18,506 nucleotides of DNA from Pseudomonas sp. (GCF_030147005.1 NZ_JASLAW010000077.1:1-18506), one strand, 5' to 3'; shown: positions 1 through 7,608, numbered from the stretch's first letter. Program-made: numbers and translations. Notes: generated by a model not told the origin, from the sequence alone.

Positions 1-81
1 TACGCAGTCCAGCGGGAGCAAGCTCCCTCGCCACAGGGACCGGTTCTGTCTTAACTGACTGGCATTAGGGCAAGCCCGCTC
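1..81. repeat. Left copy of an 81-bp perfect inverted repeat containing REP-like palindromes
   Basis: Positions 1-81 are the exact reverse complement of 18403-18483. The copy holds a REP-type palindrome (GGGAGC-AA-GCTCCC near 15-28) and a second one (GGGC-AA-GCCC near 68-77). It begins at the window edge, so the true repeat probably extends further left: the right copy continues with a hairpin whose other half would lie before position 1. REP palindromes of this type are common between genes in fluorescent pseudomonads. Nothing else is visible in 82-112, just downstream of the lipoprotein gene. Confidence 0.9.
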
Positions 82-112
82 CCTCCGTTGGATTTCTATC
101 TGGCCTGGAATT

Positions 113-1066
113 TCAGCGTGCGCCTGGATCCGCGACGAGCCGCCCCGCATCCTTGGCCAGTGCCTGCAAAAACTCCTGCTGCAACTCCGGATCATTGCGC
201 GTCAGTTCGATCAGGCTCTGTTCGAGTTCGCTGGCCTCTTCTTCCAGACCCAGCTCCGAGAGGCGCTTGACCCGGTGCACCCACTGGTTGACTTCGTCGT
301 CCTCAAGGTCGTCGTAGATCAGGCCATGGGCTTCCAGCAATTTGCTGCGCAGCGTATTACTGACCGCCAGGGTCGAATCCGAGTGCACATCGTCCAGGCC
401 GTCTTCCACGCTGATCTTTAACGTGGTGACGCGGTTCAGGTCCTGCTCGGAGAACGGACTGTCCAACAGATTCAGGCGCAGAACGCCGTCGCGGTCGGTG
501 GTCAGTTCATGGGTCTGCTTGCCGGCAGTGACCTGTACCGGGCGTTCGCTCCAGGGCAGGCTCGAATATTCCAGGCGCTTGTCACGCTGGACTTCATCGA
601 TACCCGCGAGATTCTGCTGCGCACGACCGTGGGACTGCACGTTCATGAACGGGTTGATGCCGTCCACGCCGTAGCTCAGCCAATCGCGCGTCACGCTGGC
701 AGGCAGGTTGCCGAGGGCGAAGATGTTCACCACATTGGCTCCCGCACCGGCCACCAAGGCTACGGCACCCAGTGGCATCTCATAGAGTTTGCGCCAGGGC
801 TGGTAGGGTGTGTAGCGGTCGTAACGCCGAGTGACTTCGAATTCGGTGACCTCAAAAGTCTTTTGCTCATGAATCCGAACCCGACGTTGCGGCAGCTCCA
901 GCACTTTGGGCTCACCCACATCGATCTGCAGGCTATGGTCGAGCAACTTACGCTCGACCCGCTCCTCGTGCTCACTGCGTTGCGACATCTGGTTGGCGCA
1001 GCCGCTGACCAGCAGGGCGCCGCACAAGGTGGCGCCCCCCAGGGCTCTGGTGTTTCGCTTGAACAT
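113..1066 (-). CDS. Predicted lipoprotein of unknown function, downstream of proS
   Basis: A 317-residue protein I cannot assign to a characterised family. It starts with a basic n-region (MFKRNTR), a short hydrophobic stretch and a lipobox LVSGC with the lipidated Cys at residue 23, so it should be a lipoprotein. The residue after Cys is Ala, which does not suggest inner-membrane retention. A second hydrophobic, Gly/Ala-rich segment lies at about 100-120 (AVALVAGAGANVV) and may be membrane-associated. The C-terminal 70 residues are very acidic and probably helical. The start is supported by a purine-rich AAGAGAAG just upstream. It lies only 20 bp after the proS stop on the same strand, so it is probably cotranscribed with proS. 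I recall the same pairing in other Pseudomonas, which suggests a conserved neighbour rather than a recent arrival. Confidence 0.85.
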   Translation of the reverse strand: MFKRNTRALGGATLCGALLVSGCANQMSQRSEHEERVERKLLDHSLQIDVGEPKVLELPQRRVRIHEQKTFEVTEFEVTRRYDRYTPYQPWRKLYEMPLGAVALVAGAGANVVNIFALGNLPASVTRDWLSYGVDGINPFMNVQSHGRAQQNLAGIDEVQRDKRLEYSSLPWSERPVQVTAGKQTHELTTDRDGVLRLNLLDSPFSEQDLNRVTTLKISVEDGLDDVHSDSTLAVSNTLRSKLLEAHGLIYDDLEDDEVNQWVHRVKRLSELGLEEEASELEQSLIELTRNDPELQQEFLQALAKDAGRLVADPGAR

Positions 1067-1086
1067 GACTTCTCTTGATCTGGTTT

Positions 1087-2802
1087 TCAGCGACGAATAC
1101 GCGCCTGAAGGAAAGACAGCACGTCAGCCACCGGCAACGGTTGGGCTTCGGCTTCGGTCCGGCTCTTGTATTCCAGATTGCCATCGGCCAGGCCGCGGTC
1201 ACTGACCACGATCCGGTGGGGGATGCCAATCAGCTCCATGTCGGCGAACTTGATGCCCGGGCTGGTTTTCTTGTCCCGGTCATCGAGCAGCACTTCAAAA
1301 CCGGCGGCCGTCAATTCGGCATACAGTTTGTCGGTGGCTTCGCGCACTTGCTCGGTTTCATAGCGCAACGGCACCAGCGCAACCTGGAACGGTGCCAGGG
1401 CGTCGCTCCAGATGATGCCTTTCTCGTCGTTGTTCTGCTCGATGGCGGCAGCGACCACACGGGAAACGCCAATGCCGTAGCAGCCCATGTCGAGGGTGAT
1501 CGGCTTGCCGTTCTCGCCCAGCACTTCGCACTTCATCGCCTTGCTGTACTTGTTGCCCAGCTGGAAGATGTGCCCGACTTCGATGCCGCGCTTGATCTCC
1601 AGGGTGCCCTTGCCGTCCGGGCTTGGGTCGCCGGCCACGACGTTACGCAGGTCGGCTACGGTCGGAACCGGCAGGTCGCGCTCCCAGTTCACGCCGAAGT
1701 AGTGCTTGTCATCGATGTTCGCACCGATACCGAAGTCGCTCATCAGCTCGACCGAACGGTCGATGATGATCGGCAGCGGCAGGTTCAGCGGGCCCAGAGA
1801 ACCGGCACCGGCGCCAATGGCGTCGCGCAGTTCGGCATCGCTGGCCATGACCAGCGGGCTGGCCACGCCAGGTTGCTGGGCCGCCTTGATTTCGTTGAGC
1901 TCGTGGTCGCCACGGATCACCAGGGCGATCAGCTTGCCTTCTTCTTCGGCATGCACGATCAGGGTCTTGATGGTCTTTTCAATCGGCAGATTGAATTTTT
2001 CCACCAGGGCCGCGATGGTTTTGGTGTCTGGCGTATCGACCAGGCGCAGCTCTTCAGCCGGGGCCGGGCGCGAGGTTTCACGCGGTACGGCTTCGGCTTT
2101 TTCGATGTTCGCGGCGTAGTCCGAACCGTTGCTGAACGCGATATCGTCTTCGCCGGATTCGGCCAGCACGTGGAACTCGTGGGAGCCGGCACCGCCGATG
2201 GAGCCGTTGTCGGCTTCAACCGGGCGGAATTTCAGGCCCAGGCGCGTAAAGATATTGCAGTAGGCCTGGTGCATGCGGTCGTAGGTCGCCTGCAACGACG
2301 CCTGGTCGGCGTGGAACGAATAAGCGTCCTTCATGATGAATTCACGGCCGCGCATCAAACCGAAGCGTGGGCGGATTTCATCACGGAATTTGGTCTGGAT
2401 CTGATACAGGTTGAGCGGCAGCTGTTTATAGCTGCTCAACTCGTTGCGCATCAGGTCGGTGATGACTTCTTCATGGGTCGGGCCGGCGCAGAAATCGCGG
2501 CCATGACGGTCCTTGAAGCGCAGCAGCTCGGGGCCGTACTCTTCCCAGCGTCCGGATTCCTGCCACAGTTCAGCCGGTTGAGTGCTCGGCATCAACACTT
2601 CCAGAGAGCCGGCGGCGTTCATTTCTTCACGAACGATGGCTTCGACCTTGCGCATCACCTTCAAGCCCATGGGCAGCCAGGTGTAGAGGCCGGAGGCCAG
2701 TTTGCGGATCATGCCGGCGCGCAGCATCAGCTGATGGCTGATCACAACCGCATCGGAAGGCGTTTCTTTCTGTGTGGCGAGCAAATATTGACTGGTACGC
2801 AT
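1087..2802 (-). CDS. proS: Prolyl-tRNA synthetase (bacterial type with editing domain)
   Basis: Charges tRNA-Pro with proline in the cytoplasm. The 571-residue protein has the standard length for the bacterial ProRS class with an insertion editing domain. Visible landmarks are the PTHEE substrate loop at 108-112, class II motif 2 at about 139-163 (KFRDEIRPRFGLMRGREF), the editing insertion at about 224-407 with its GDHELNE segment, motif 3 with GCYGIGVSR, and a C-terminal anticodon-binding domain (DDRDKKTSPGIKF). I chose the ATG at 2802 (MRTSQYLLATQKE), the usual ProRS beginning. The frame stays open to 2970, but that stretch is non-homologous and runs into the REP element. A possible minus-strand -10 (TACAAT, 2849-2844) lies 42 bases upstream of the start without a convincing -35. 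No strong ribosome binding site is visible. Confidence 0.97.
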   Translation of the reverse strand: MRTSQYLLATQKETPSDAVVISHQLMLRAGMIRKLASGLYTWLPMGLKVMRKVEAIVREEMNAAGSLEVLMPSTQPAELWQESGRWEEYGPELLRFKDRHGRDFCAGPTHEEVITDLMRNELSSYKQLPLNLYQIQTKFRDEIRPRFGLMRGREFIMKDAYSFHADQASLQATYDRMHQAYCNIFTRLGLKFRPVEADNGSIGGAGSHEFHVLAESGEDDIAFSNGSDYAANIEKAEAVPRETSRPAPAEELRLVDTPDTKTIAALVEKFNLPIEKTIKTLIVHAEEEGKLIALVIRGDHELNEIKAAQQPGVASPLVMASDAELRDAIGAGAGSLGPLNLPLPIIIDRSVELMSDFGIGANIDDKHYFGVNWERDLPVPTVADLRNVVAGDPSPDGKGTLEIKRGIEVGHIFQLGNKYSKAMKCEVLGENGKPITLDMGCYGIGVSRVVAAAIEQNNDEKGIIWSDALAPFQVALVPLRYETEQVREATDKLYAELTAAGFEVLLDDRDKKTSPGIKFADMELIGIPHRIVVSDRGLADGNLEYKSRTEAEAQPLPVADVLSFLQARIRR

Positions 2803-2888
2803 GGTAGGCCGTTGTCGGTTGCTTGGACTTGAAATGACTTGGGATTGTACGGGCGCGGGCTGCTGGAGTACAGGCATCAGACTTGCAG

Positions 2889-2985
2889 GATCGAGCTTGC
2901 TCGCGAAGGTCGTCAACGATGATGCGGGACACCAGGCCAAACGCGGCGTCCATAAGTTCTTTGCGAGCAAGCTCGCGCCTACAGG
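2889..2985. repeat. REP doublet (REPIN-like) between proS and ampG
   Basis: Two REP palindromes in opposite orientation: CGAGC-TT-GCTCG at 2892-2903 and GCGAGC-AA-GCTCGC at 2963-2976, about 60 bases apart. The arrangement matches a Pseudomonas REPIN. The right half reaches into the end of ampG and supplies its TAG stop codon at 2981-2979. The rest of the proS-ampG gap shows only a possible proS -10. Confidence 0.85.
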
Positions 2986-4520
2986 GGATCCGGTTCCTCA
3001 GGAGGGTTCAACCGAATCCGGCGGTTTTCCTGGAACCAGTGCAAGGCAATCAGGAACAGCGTCGGCATGCCCAGCAGGCAGGTGATCATAAAGAAGTTGT
3101 GATAGCCGAACTTCTCCACCATCACCCCCGAATACCCACCGATCAGGCGCGGCAGCAACAGCATGATCGAGCTGAGCAGCGCGTATTGGGTGGCGGAGAA
3201 TTTGAGGTTGGTCAAGCTCGACAGGTAGGCGACAAACGCAGACGTGGCCAGGCCCGAGCTGAAGTTGTCCAGGGAAATGGTGACGATCAGCATCTGCAGG
3301 TCAGGGCCCATGTCGGCGAGCATGACGAACAGCAGGTTGGTACCGGCGGAAAACACCCCGCCGATGAACAGGATCGGCAGAATACCGAACCGCACGATCA
3401 ACAGGCCGCCCATACCCGCGCCGAGCAGAGTCATGATCAGGCCGAAGATCTTGCTCACGCCGGCAATCTGGTCCTTGGTAAAGCCCTGGTCGATATAGAA
3501 CACGTTGGCCATCACGCCCATGACGGTGTCGGACATGCGGTAGGTGGCGATCAACCCGAGCAGCAGCAACGCCTGCCAGCGGTAGCGCAGGATAAAGTCG
3601 TTGACCGGCGTCAGCACCGGCGCCAGGCCACGGCGTCCCATGGCCGAGAGGCACAGGGCAGTGAGCAGGATATAAAGGATGGCCCGCAGGAAGGCGCGGT
3701 CTTCCATCAGCAGTTCCCATAGGCTCACGCCCTGGAACAGCACGCTGGCGAAGTCCGTGTTGTACAGCTGGGTAAACATGGCCGGCACCGACACCAGCAG
3801 CACGATCAGCACGAACACTGACACCAGCTGATGCGCGAAGCTGTAGCGCCCGGCCTGCAACTGGGTGCGCAGCGGCACGTTGGGTTCGCGCATGAACAAG
3901 GTGGTGATCAGTGCTGGAACCATCAACACGCCGAACAGCACATAAGTGCCGGTCCAGGCCGAGTGCTTATAGTTGAAGCCGGTGGAGCCGAAGCCTTCGG
4001 CAAAAAACAGCGCGCCGGCCGTGGCCAGCAGGGCGGCGATGCGATAACCGGACATATAGCTGGCGGCCAGGGCGGCCTGGCGGCTGTCATCGGCGATTTC
4101 CAGACGATAGGCATCGACTGCGATGTCCTGGGTGGCCGACGCAAAGGCAACGACGACGGCAATGGCGATCAACCAGGACAAGTGTTGTTGCGGGTCACAA
4201 AAGCCCATGCCGATCAATCCGAGGATCACCAGCGACTGGGCGAGCACCAGCCAGGAGCGTCGGCGCCCGAGTTTTCCGAGCAATGGCAGGCGCCATTGGT
4301 CGAGCAGCGGCGACCAGACCCATTTAAAGGCGTAGGCCAGCCCGATCAGGCTTGCATAACCGATGGTCTCGCGGGCAACACCCGCTTCACGCAGCCACAC
4401 GGAAAGCGTCGAGAACACCAACATATAAGGCAGGCCGGCAGCGAAACCGAGCAATAACAGCACTAACGTCGAGGGGCTGGCATAGGCGGCGAGCGCGGCG
4501 CGCCAGGTTTTACGGGGCAT
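2979..4520 (-). CDS. ampG: AmpG-type muropeptide permease (MFS)
   Basis: Inner-membrane transporter that, by family knowledge, imports GlcNAc-anhydroMurNAc peptides released by cell-wall turnover, feeding peptidoglycan recycling and AmpR-dependent beta-lactamase control. The 513-residue protein is almost entirely hydrophobic with about 12-14 predicted membrane segments. Typical AmpG features are the N-terminal LLLLGFAAGLPYMLVFSTLS, the WVWSPLLDQW region at about 66-75, the GRRRSW loop, the QDIAVDAY motif at about 130-137, and NFSSGLATSAF late in the protein. The TAG stop lies inside a REP element, so the final residues (about EPDPL) come partly from repeat DNA. The ATL gene lies 43 bp upstream on the same strand, so the two may share a transcript. 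The ribosome binding site is weak. The main uncertainty is which AmpG paralogue this is. Confidence 0.92.
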   Translation of the reverse strand: MPRKTWRAALAAYASPSTLVLLLLGFAAGLPYMLVFSTLSVWLREAGVARETIGYASLIGLAYAFKWVWSPLLDQWRLPLLGKLGRRRSWLVLAQSLVILGLIGMGFCDPQQHLSWLIAIAVVVAFASATQDIAVDAYRLEIADDSRQAALAASYMSGYRIAALLATAGALFFAEGFGSTGFNYKHSAWTGTYVLFGVLMVPALITTLFMREPNVPLRTQLQAGRYSFAHQLVSVFVLIVLLVSVPAMFTQLYNTDFASVLFQGVSLWELLMEDRAFLRAILYILLTALCLSAMGRRGLAPVLTPVNDFILRYRWQALLLLGLIATYRMSDTVMGVMANVFYIDQGFTKDQIAGVSKIFGLIMTLLGAGMGGLLIVRFGILPILFIGGVFSAGTNLLFVMLADMGPDLQMLIVTISLDNFSSGLATSAFVAYLSSLTNLKFSATQYALLSSIMLLLPRLIGGYSGVMVEKFGYHNFFMITCLLGMPTLFLIALHWFQENRRIRLNPPEEPDPL

Positions 4521-4563
4521 GGGCTGGAGTCTGCCTCAGGTTTGCGGAAACAAAGCGCGCACT

Positions 4564-4917
4564 CTAACCGCTGTGCTCTACCGGGCGCCAGCCATGACGC
4601 TGAATATCAACGCGATTATTCAGGATAGTGACGCCTTCGCTACGTAAACGCGCACGTTGTTCGTCACCCGATGCGCTGCCCACCGGCAGACTTATCCGAC
4701 CACCGGCACCCAACACCCGATGCCAGGGCAATCGGGTATCCGCGGGAAGCTGGCTCAAGGTACGTCCGACCCAGCGCGCGGCGCGCCCCAAGCCTGCCAG
4801 GTGCGCCAATTCGCCGTAGCTCACGACGCACCCTGGCGGCACTTGCGACAACGTCAGGTAAAGCGCGGTGCGGCGCATATCGGCGGGGCTTTGCGGGGCA
4901 TCGGCAGCTTCATTCAC
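4564..4917 (-). CDS. Alkyltransferase-like protein (ATL, MGMT family without the acceptor Cys)
   Basis: A 117-residue single-domain protein of the O6-alkylguanine-DNA alkyltransferase C-terminal family. The active-site motif reads PWHRV at 64-68, where true MGMT/Ogt enzymes have PCHRV. The alkyl-accepting Cys is thus Trp, the hallmark of ATL proteins such as E. coli YbaZ. These bind O6-alkylguanine lesions, flip the base and hand the damage to nucleotide excision repair instead of repairing it. The helix-turn-helix region with SYGELAHLAG (33-42) and an Arg-rich stretch (GRAARWVGR, 44-52) carries the usual Tyr and Arg finger positions. Start at 4917 is the longest option; Met14 is an alternative because neither has a strong ribosome binding site. 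It lies upstream of ampG on the same strand and diverges from the DUF481 gene. Confidence 0.93.
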   Translation of the reverse strand: MNEAADAPQSPADMRRTALYLTLSQVPPGCVVSYGELAHLAGLGRAARWVGRTLSQLPADTRLPWHRVLGAGGRISLPVGSASGDEQRARLRSEGVTILNNRVDIQRHGWRPVEHSG

Positions 4918-4970
4918 TGTGGGTCTATCCGTTGAGAACGTCGGTGTTTTTGTAAGAAACGTCTGTAAAC

Positions 4971-4999
4971 TTGGCGGTGAGAATTGAACTCAATATAAA
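4971..4999 (+). promoter_or_regulatory. Candidate sigma-70 promoter of the DUF481 gene
   Basis: TTGGCG at 4971-4976 and TATAAA at 4994-4999 are separated by 17 bases, the optimal spacing. Transcription would start near 5006, giving a leader of about 65 nucleotides. Confidence 0.6.
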
Positions 5000-5014
5000 T
5001 AGTTGAGTCAGTTC

Positions 5015-5036
5015 AGGCTATCCACCACGATAGCCT
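5015..5036 (+). promoter_or_regulatory. Hairpin in the leader of the DUF481 gene
   Basis: AGGCTATC (5015-5022) and GATAGCCT (5029-5036) form a perfect 8-bp stem with a CACCAC loop, followed by TCCTTTTCG. It would lie at the very 5' end of the transcript if the promoter at 4971-4999 is right. It could stabilise the mRNA, act as an operator, or be a weak attenuator; the T-run is short. Confidence 0.5.
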
Positions 5037-5070
5037 TCCTTTTCGCCAACCCCGAGCCCCGTATCTGCTT

Positions 5071-6078
5071 ATGTTGTCCAGAACCCTGCTGTGCCTCGCT
5101 GTCCTCAGTGCCTCCACGCCCTTGCTCGCCGATACCGTCTGGTTGAAGAACGGTGACCGCCTGACCGGCAAGATCAAGGTGTTCGACGGCGGCAAATTGC
5201 TGATCCAAACCAGCTACGGCGGCTCGATCCCGGTGGATTGGAAGCAGGTGAAAACCCTGGAGAGCGACCAGCCATTGCTGGTCAAACAGGACGCCTATAC
5301 CGGTGAAAAGGCCAAGTCCCTCCAGGCTGCGGAAGATGGCAAAGTCGTGCTGGCCAACGGCGAAGCGCCCAAGACCGTGGACTTGGCCAGCATCCAGCAA
5401 ATCATCAAGCCCAAGCCTGTGATTGAAGACCTGGTCTGGAAGGGCAACGTTGACCTGGCGCTGGACTACAAGCGCGCCGACAAAGACACCAACGACTACG
5501 ACATCGACTTCAAGACCTCGGCCCGTCACGGCCAGTGGCGCCACACCGGCAAGGGCGAATACAACCGCGAGTTCCAGGACGACGTCACCACCACCGACAA
5601 CTGGGCCCTGGAATACGACCTTGACCGCTTTATCACCGAGCACTGGTTCTGGCAGGGCCGCCTGACCTACAAGCGCGACAAGGTGGAAGACCTGGCGCGC
5701 CAACGCACCGTCGGCACCGGCCCGGGTTATCAGTTCTGGGACGATGAGCTGGGCGCGTTCTCCCTCGGCTCGCTGGTCAACCGCACCGATTACGAATACG
5801 CCGATGGCGGCAAAGACAACTTCTATTCCCTGGCCATGAAGTGGAACTACAACCGCTACCTGGTGGGCAAGACCGTTGAGTTCTTCACCAGCGGCGAACT
5901 GGGCAAGCCGCTGGACGGTCCGGCCGAGTATTCCCTGGATGCTCAGATGGGCCTGCGTTACAAGGTCACCGAATGGGCGTCGCTCAATCTCAAGGCTGAG
6001 CGTGACGTGATCAGCGGCGACTCCGAAAGCAGCTTGAGCAAGACCCGCTACACCGCAGGCTTTGGCGTGGCCTGGTAA
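5071..6078 (+). CDS. DUF481 family predicted outer-membrane beta-barrel protein
   Basis: A 335-residue exported protein. A signal peptide ends near residue 20 (cleavage after LLA, mature DTVWLKNGD). Residues about 21-75 form a small beta domain (WLKNGDRLTGKI, LLIQTSYGG, IPVDWKQVKTLES). From about 118 onward there are alternating amphipathic strands with many Tyr/Trp, typical of the DUF481 barrel (YdiY-like), ending in a C-terminal Trp, the usual outer-membrane insertion signal. Function is unknown for the family; some members are called salt-induced outer-membrane proteins. No convincing ribosome binding site precedes the ATG at 5071, although the signal peptide supports this start. It is monocistronic or loosely linked to the next gene, 102 bp away. 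Confidence 0.85.
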   Translation: MLSRTLLCLAVLSASTPLLADTVWLKNGDRLTGKIKVFDGGKLLIQTSYGGSIPVDWKQVKTLESDQPLLVKQDAYTGEKAKSLQAAEDGKVVLANGEAPKTVDLASIQQIIKPKPVIEDLVWKGNVDLALDYKRADKDTNDYDIDFKTSARHGQWRHTGKGEYNREFQDDVTTTDNWALEYDLDRFITEHWFWQGRLTYKRDKVEDLARQRTVGTGPGYQFWDDELGAFSLGSLVNRTDYEYADGGKDNFYSLAMKWNYNRYLVGKTVEFFTSGELGKPLDGPAEYSLDAQMGLRYKVTEWASLNLKAERDVISGDSESSLSKTRYTAGFGVAW

Positions 6079-6180
6079 AGCTGCATCGGGCACTCTGGCA
6101 ACCTGCGCGGATATTGATTACCGTGTGTTGAGATCCATTCCCATATGCCATGGGCGGCGGAACAACCCAGGAGTCATACA

Positions 6181-6912
6181 TTGAGCGTGCACGTTGCCAG
6201 GAACGCCCGAGAGCTGTTGCTCAAGGAATACCGTGGGGCCTTGGCCACACTGTCCAAAGCCATGCCCGGTTTTCCCTTCGGTTCGGTCGTGCCGTACTGT
6301 CTCGACGAACAGGGCCGCCCGCTGATCCTGATCAGCCGCATCGCCCAGCACACTCACAATTTGCAGAAAGACCCCAAGTGCTCGTTGCTGGTCGGTGAGC
6401 GCGAAGCTGACGATGTGCAGGCGGTCGGGCGCCTGACCTACCTGGCTGAAGCCGAGCAGTTGCAAGACGCCGCTGCCATCCAGGCCGCTGCCGAGCGCTA
6501 CTATCGCTACTTTCCCGAGTCGTCCAACTACCACATGGCCCACGATTTCGATTTCTGGGTGCTCAAACCGGTGCGCCACCGTTATATCGGCGGATTTGGC
6601 GCGATCCATTGGATCGACCAACTGACCCTGGCCAATCCGTTCGCGGGCCAGGCTGAGCGCAGCATGATCGAACACATGAACAGCGATCACGCCAAGGCCA
6701 TCGCCCATTACGTGGACCTCGCCGGTTTACCGAAGACCGAGCCTGCGCGGCTGGCCGGCATCGACAGTGAAGGCATGCACCTGCGCATCGGCCAGTCCCT
6801 GCACTGGTTGCCGTTTGGCGAATCTTGCAACACGCCGACACAAGTGCGCGAAGCCCTGGTTTCATTGGCTCACGCCGAGACCTGGCCGAAAAAATCGGAC
6901 ATTACCGCTTGA
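6181..6912 (+). CDS. HugZ / pyridoxamine 5'-phosphate oxidase-like protein with C-terminal DUF2470 domain
   Basis: A 243-residue cytoplasmic protein with a split-barrel FMN-binding-like N-terminal domain (GFPFGSVVPY at about 30-39, SRIAQHTHNLQKDPKCSLL at about 52-70) and a C-terminal DUF2470 domain with the EHMNSDHA motif at about 164-171. This two-domain architecture is shared with HugZ haem-degrading enzymes and with haem-binding relatives. The exact role here (haem use or flavin chemistry) is not shown by sequence alone. I chose the TTG at 6181 because AGGAG (6169-6173) sits 7 bases before it and the protein then begins SVHVARNARELLLKEYRG, the usual family start. An in-frame ATG at 6145 would add 12 unsupported residues. 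No iron-regulatory site is evident upstream. Confidence 0.88.
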   Translation: MSVHVARNARELLLKEYRGALATLSKAMPGFPFGSVVPYCLDEQGRPLILISRIAQHTHNLQKDPKCSLLVGEREADDVQAVGRLTYLAEAEQLQDAAAIQAAAERYYRYFPESSNYHMAHDFDFWVLKPVRHRYIGGFGAIHWIDQLTLANPFAGQAERSMIEHMNSDHAKAIAHYVDLAGLPKTEPARLAGIDSEGMHLRIGQSLHWLPFGESCNTPTQVREALVSLAHAETWPKKSDITA

Positions 6913-6978
6913 ATTCACGAAAAGGCGACGTCATCTAAGGTGGACTAGCAAGGCATTCTTGCGTTGAGGAAACATTTG

Positions 6979-7455
6979 ATGCGCCCTTTTTTGTTGCTTT
7001 TTCTATTGTTCCCGGTGCTGGAGCTGTTCGTATTCGTTCAAGTCAGCGGTGCGATCGGATTTTTCCCAGCACTGTTACTGATCATTCTCGGCTCGATGCT
7101 CGGCGTTCTGGTGCTGCGCGTCGCCGGTCTGGCGACGGCACTGCGTGCCCGTGAAAGCCTGAACCGCGGTGAACTGCCCGCCCAGACCATGCTTGAAGGC
7201 CTGATGATGGCCCTGGCCGGTGGCCTGTTGATCCTGCCGGGTTTCATCAGCGATGTGGTTGGCCTGATCATGCTCCTGCCCGTCACTCGCAAGCTGCTGG
7301 CGGGCAAAATGCGGAAGCGTGCCGAAGAGGCGGCGATTCGCCAGCGTGCCTTCGCCGACGACCTGCAACCCCGTGGAGGCCCGGCACCCCGCCAGCCCTT
7401 GGGGCGCGAAGGTGATGTGATCGAAGGCGAGTTCGAACATCGCGACGGCAAATAA
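6979..7455 (+). CDS. fxsA: FxsA family inner-membrane protein
   Basis: A 158-residue membrane protein of the FxsA family. In E. coli, FxsA overproduction relieves phage T7 exclusion by the F plasmid; its normal role is unknown. Three or four hydrophobic helices occupy about 2-22, 26-44 and 70-98, with the family-typical start (PFLLLFLLFPVLELFVFV) and the GFISDVVGLIMLLP segment. The tail is charged and disordered, with the conserved GDVIEGEFE near the end. I chose the ATG at 6979: GAGGA (6966-6970) lies 8 bases before it. The upstream in-frame TTG at 6964 overlaps that site. It precedes groES, as in many gammaproteobacteria, but a hairpin and a separate promoter lie between them. Confidence 0.92.
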   Translation: MRPFLLLFLLFPVLELFVFVQVSGAIGFFPALLLIILGSMLGVLVLRVAGLATALRARESLNRGELPAQTMLEGLMMALAGGLLILPGFISDVVGLIMLLPVTRKLLAGKMRKRAEEAAIRQRAFADDLQPRGGPAPRQPLGREGDVIEGEFEHRDGK

Positions 7456-7466
7456 CGGCTCCACCG

Positions 7467-7491
7467 GCACGGCACCTTTTGGGTGCCGTGC
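7467..7491 (+). terminator. Hairpin after fxsA, possible terminator
   Basis: GCACGGCACC (7467-7476) and GGTGCCGTGC (7482-7491) form a perfect 10-bp stem with loop TTTTG. No U-tract follows, so it is not a standard intrinsic terminator. It may protect the mRNA 3' end or act with Rho. It separates fxsA from the groES promoter. Confidence 0.5.
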
Positions 7492-7536
7492 TGCATTCAC
7501 CCTTGAGCAAAACACAAAAAAATTCATTCGCTGCCC

Positions 7537-7564
7537 CTTGTAATAAGCCTGGGCGCCCTTATGT
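7537..7564 (+). promoter_or_regulatory. Candidate heat-shock (sigma-32) promoter of groES-groEL
   Basis: A -35-like CTTGTA at 7537-7542 within CCCCTTGTAA, a 14-base spacer, then CCTTATGT at 7557-7564, matching 6 of the 7 defined positions of CCCCATNT. Context and spacing resemble the E. coli groE promoter. An overlapping sigma-70 reading (TTGTAA with TATGTA) is possible. The leader would be about 130 nucleotides. Confidence 0.55.
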
Positions 7565-7608
7565 AACGGTCACCGCAAGGTTTCTGGTGGTGACACTAGA
7601 CAGACTTC

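Noticed and set aside
1075..2832. Long plus-strand ORF (585 codons) opposite proS
   Set aside because: It is the antisense frame of proS. Its sequence is low in recognisable motifs and rich in His/Gln/Val/Phe, as expected for a GC-rich antisense shadow.
2803..2970. N-terminal extension of proS to 2970
   Set aside because: The added residues come from intergenic and REP DNA, and the normal ProRS start is at 2802.
2889..2985. Paired repeats as an insertion sequence or CRISPR array
   Set aside because: There are only two inverted REP palindromes, with no transposase gene, target duplication or regularly spaced direct repeats.
5247..5262. GTGAAAACC inside the DUF481 gene as a further ColR site
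   Set aside because: Only the GTGAAAA core matches, it lies in coding sequence, and the flanking GTTC half is missing.
5008..6093. Minus-strand ORF (361 codons) opposite the DUF481 gene
   Set aside because: It covers the whole DUF481 gene in antisense. The plus strand has a signal peptide and a barrel pattern; the minus frame has neither a motif nor a ribosome binding site.
7502..7541. CTTGAG at 7502 paired with CCCCTTGT at 7534 as the heat-shock promoter
   Set aside because: The spacer is 26 bases, too long for sigma-32; the pair at 7537 and 7557 has a proper 14-base spacer.
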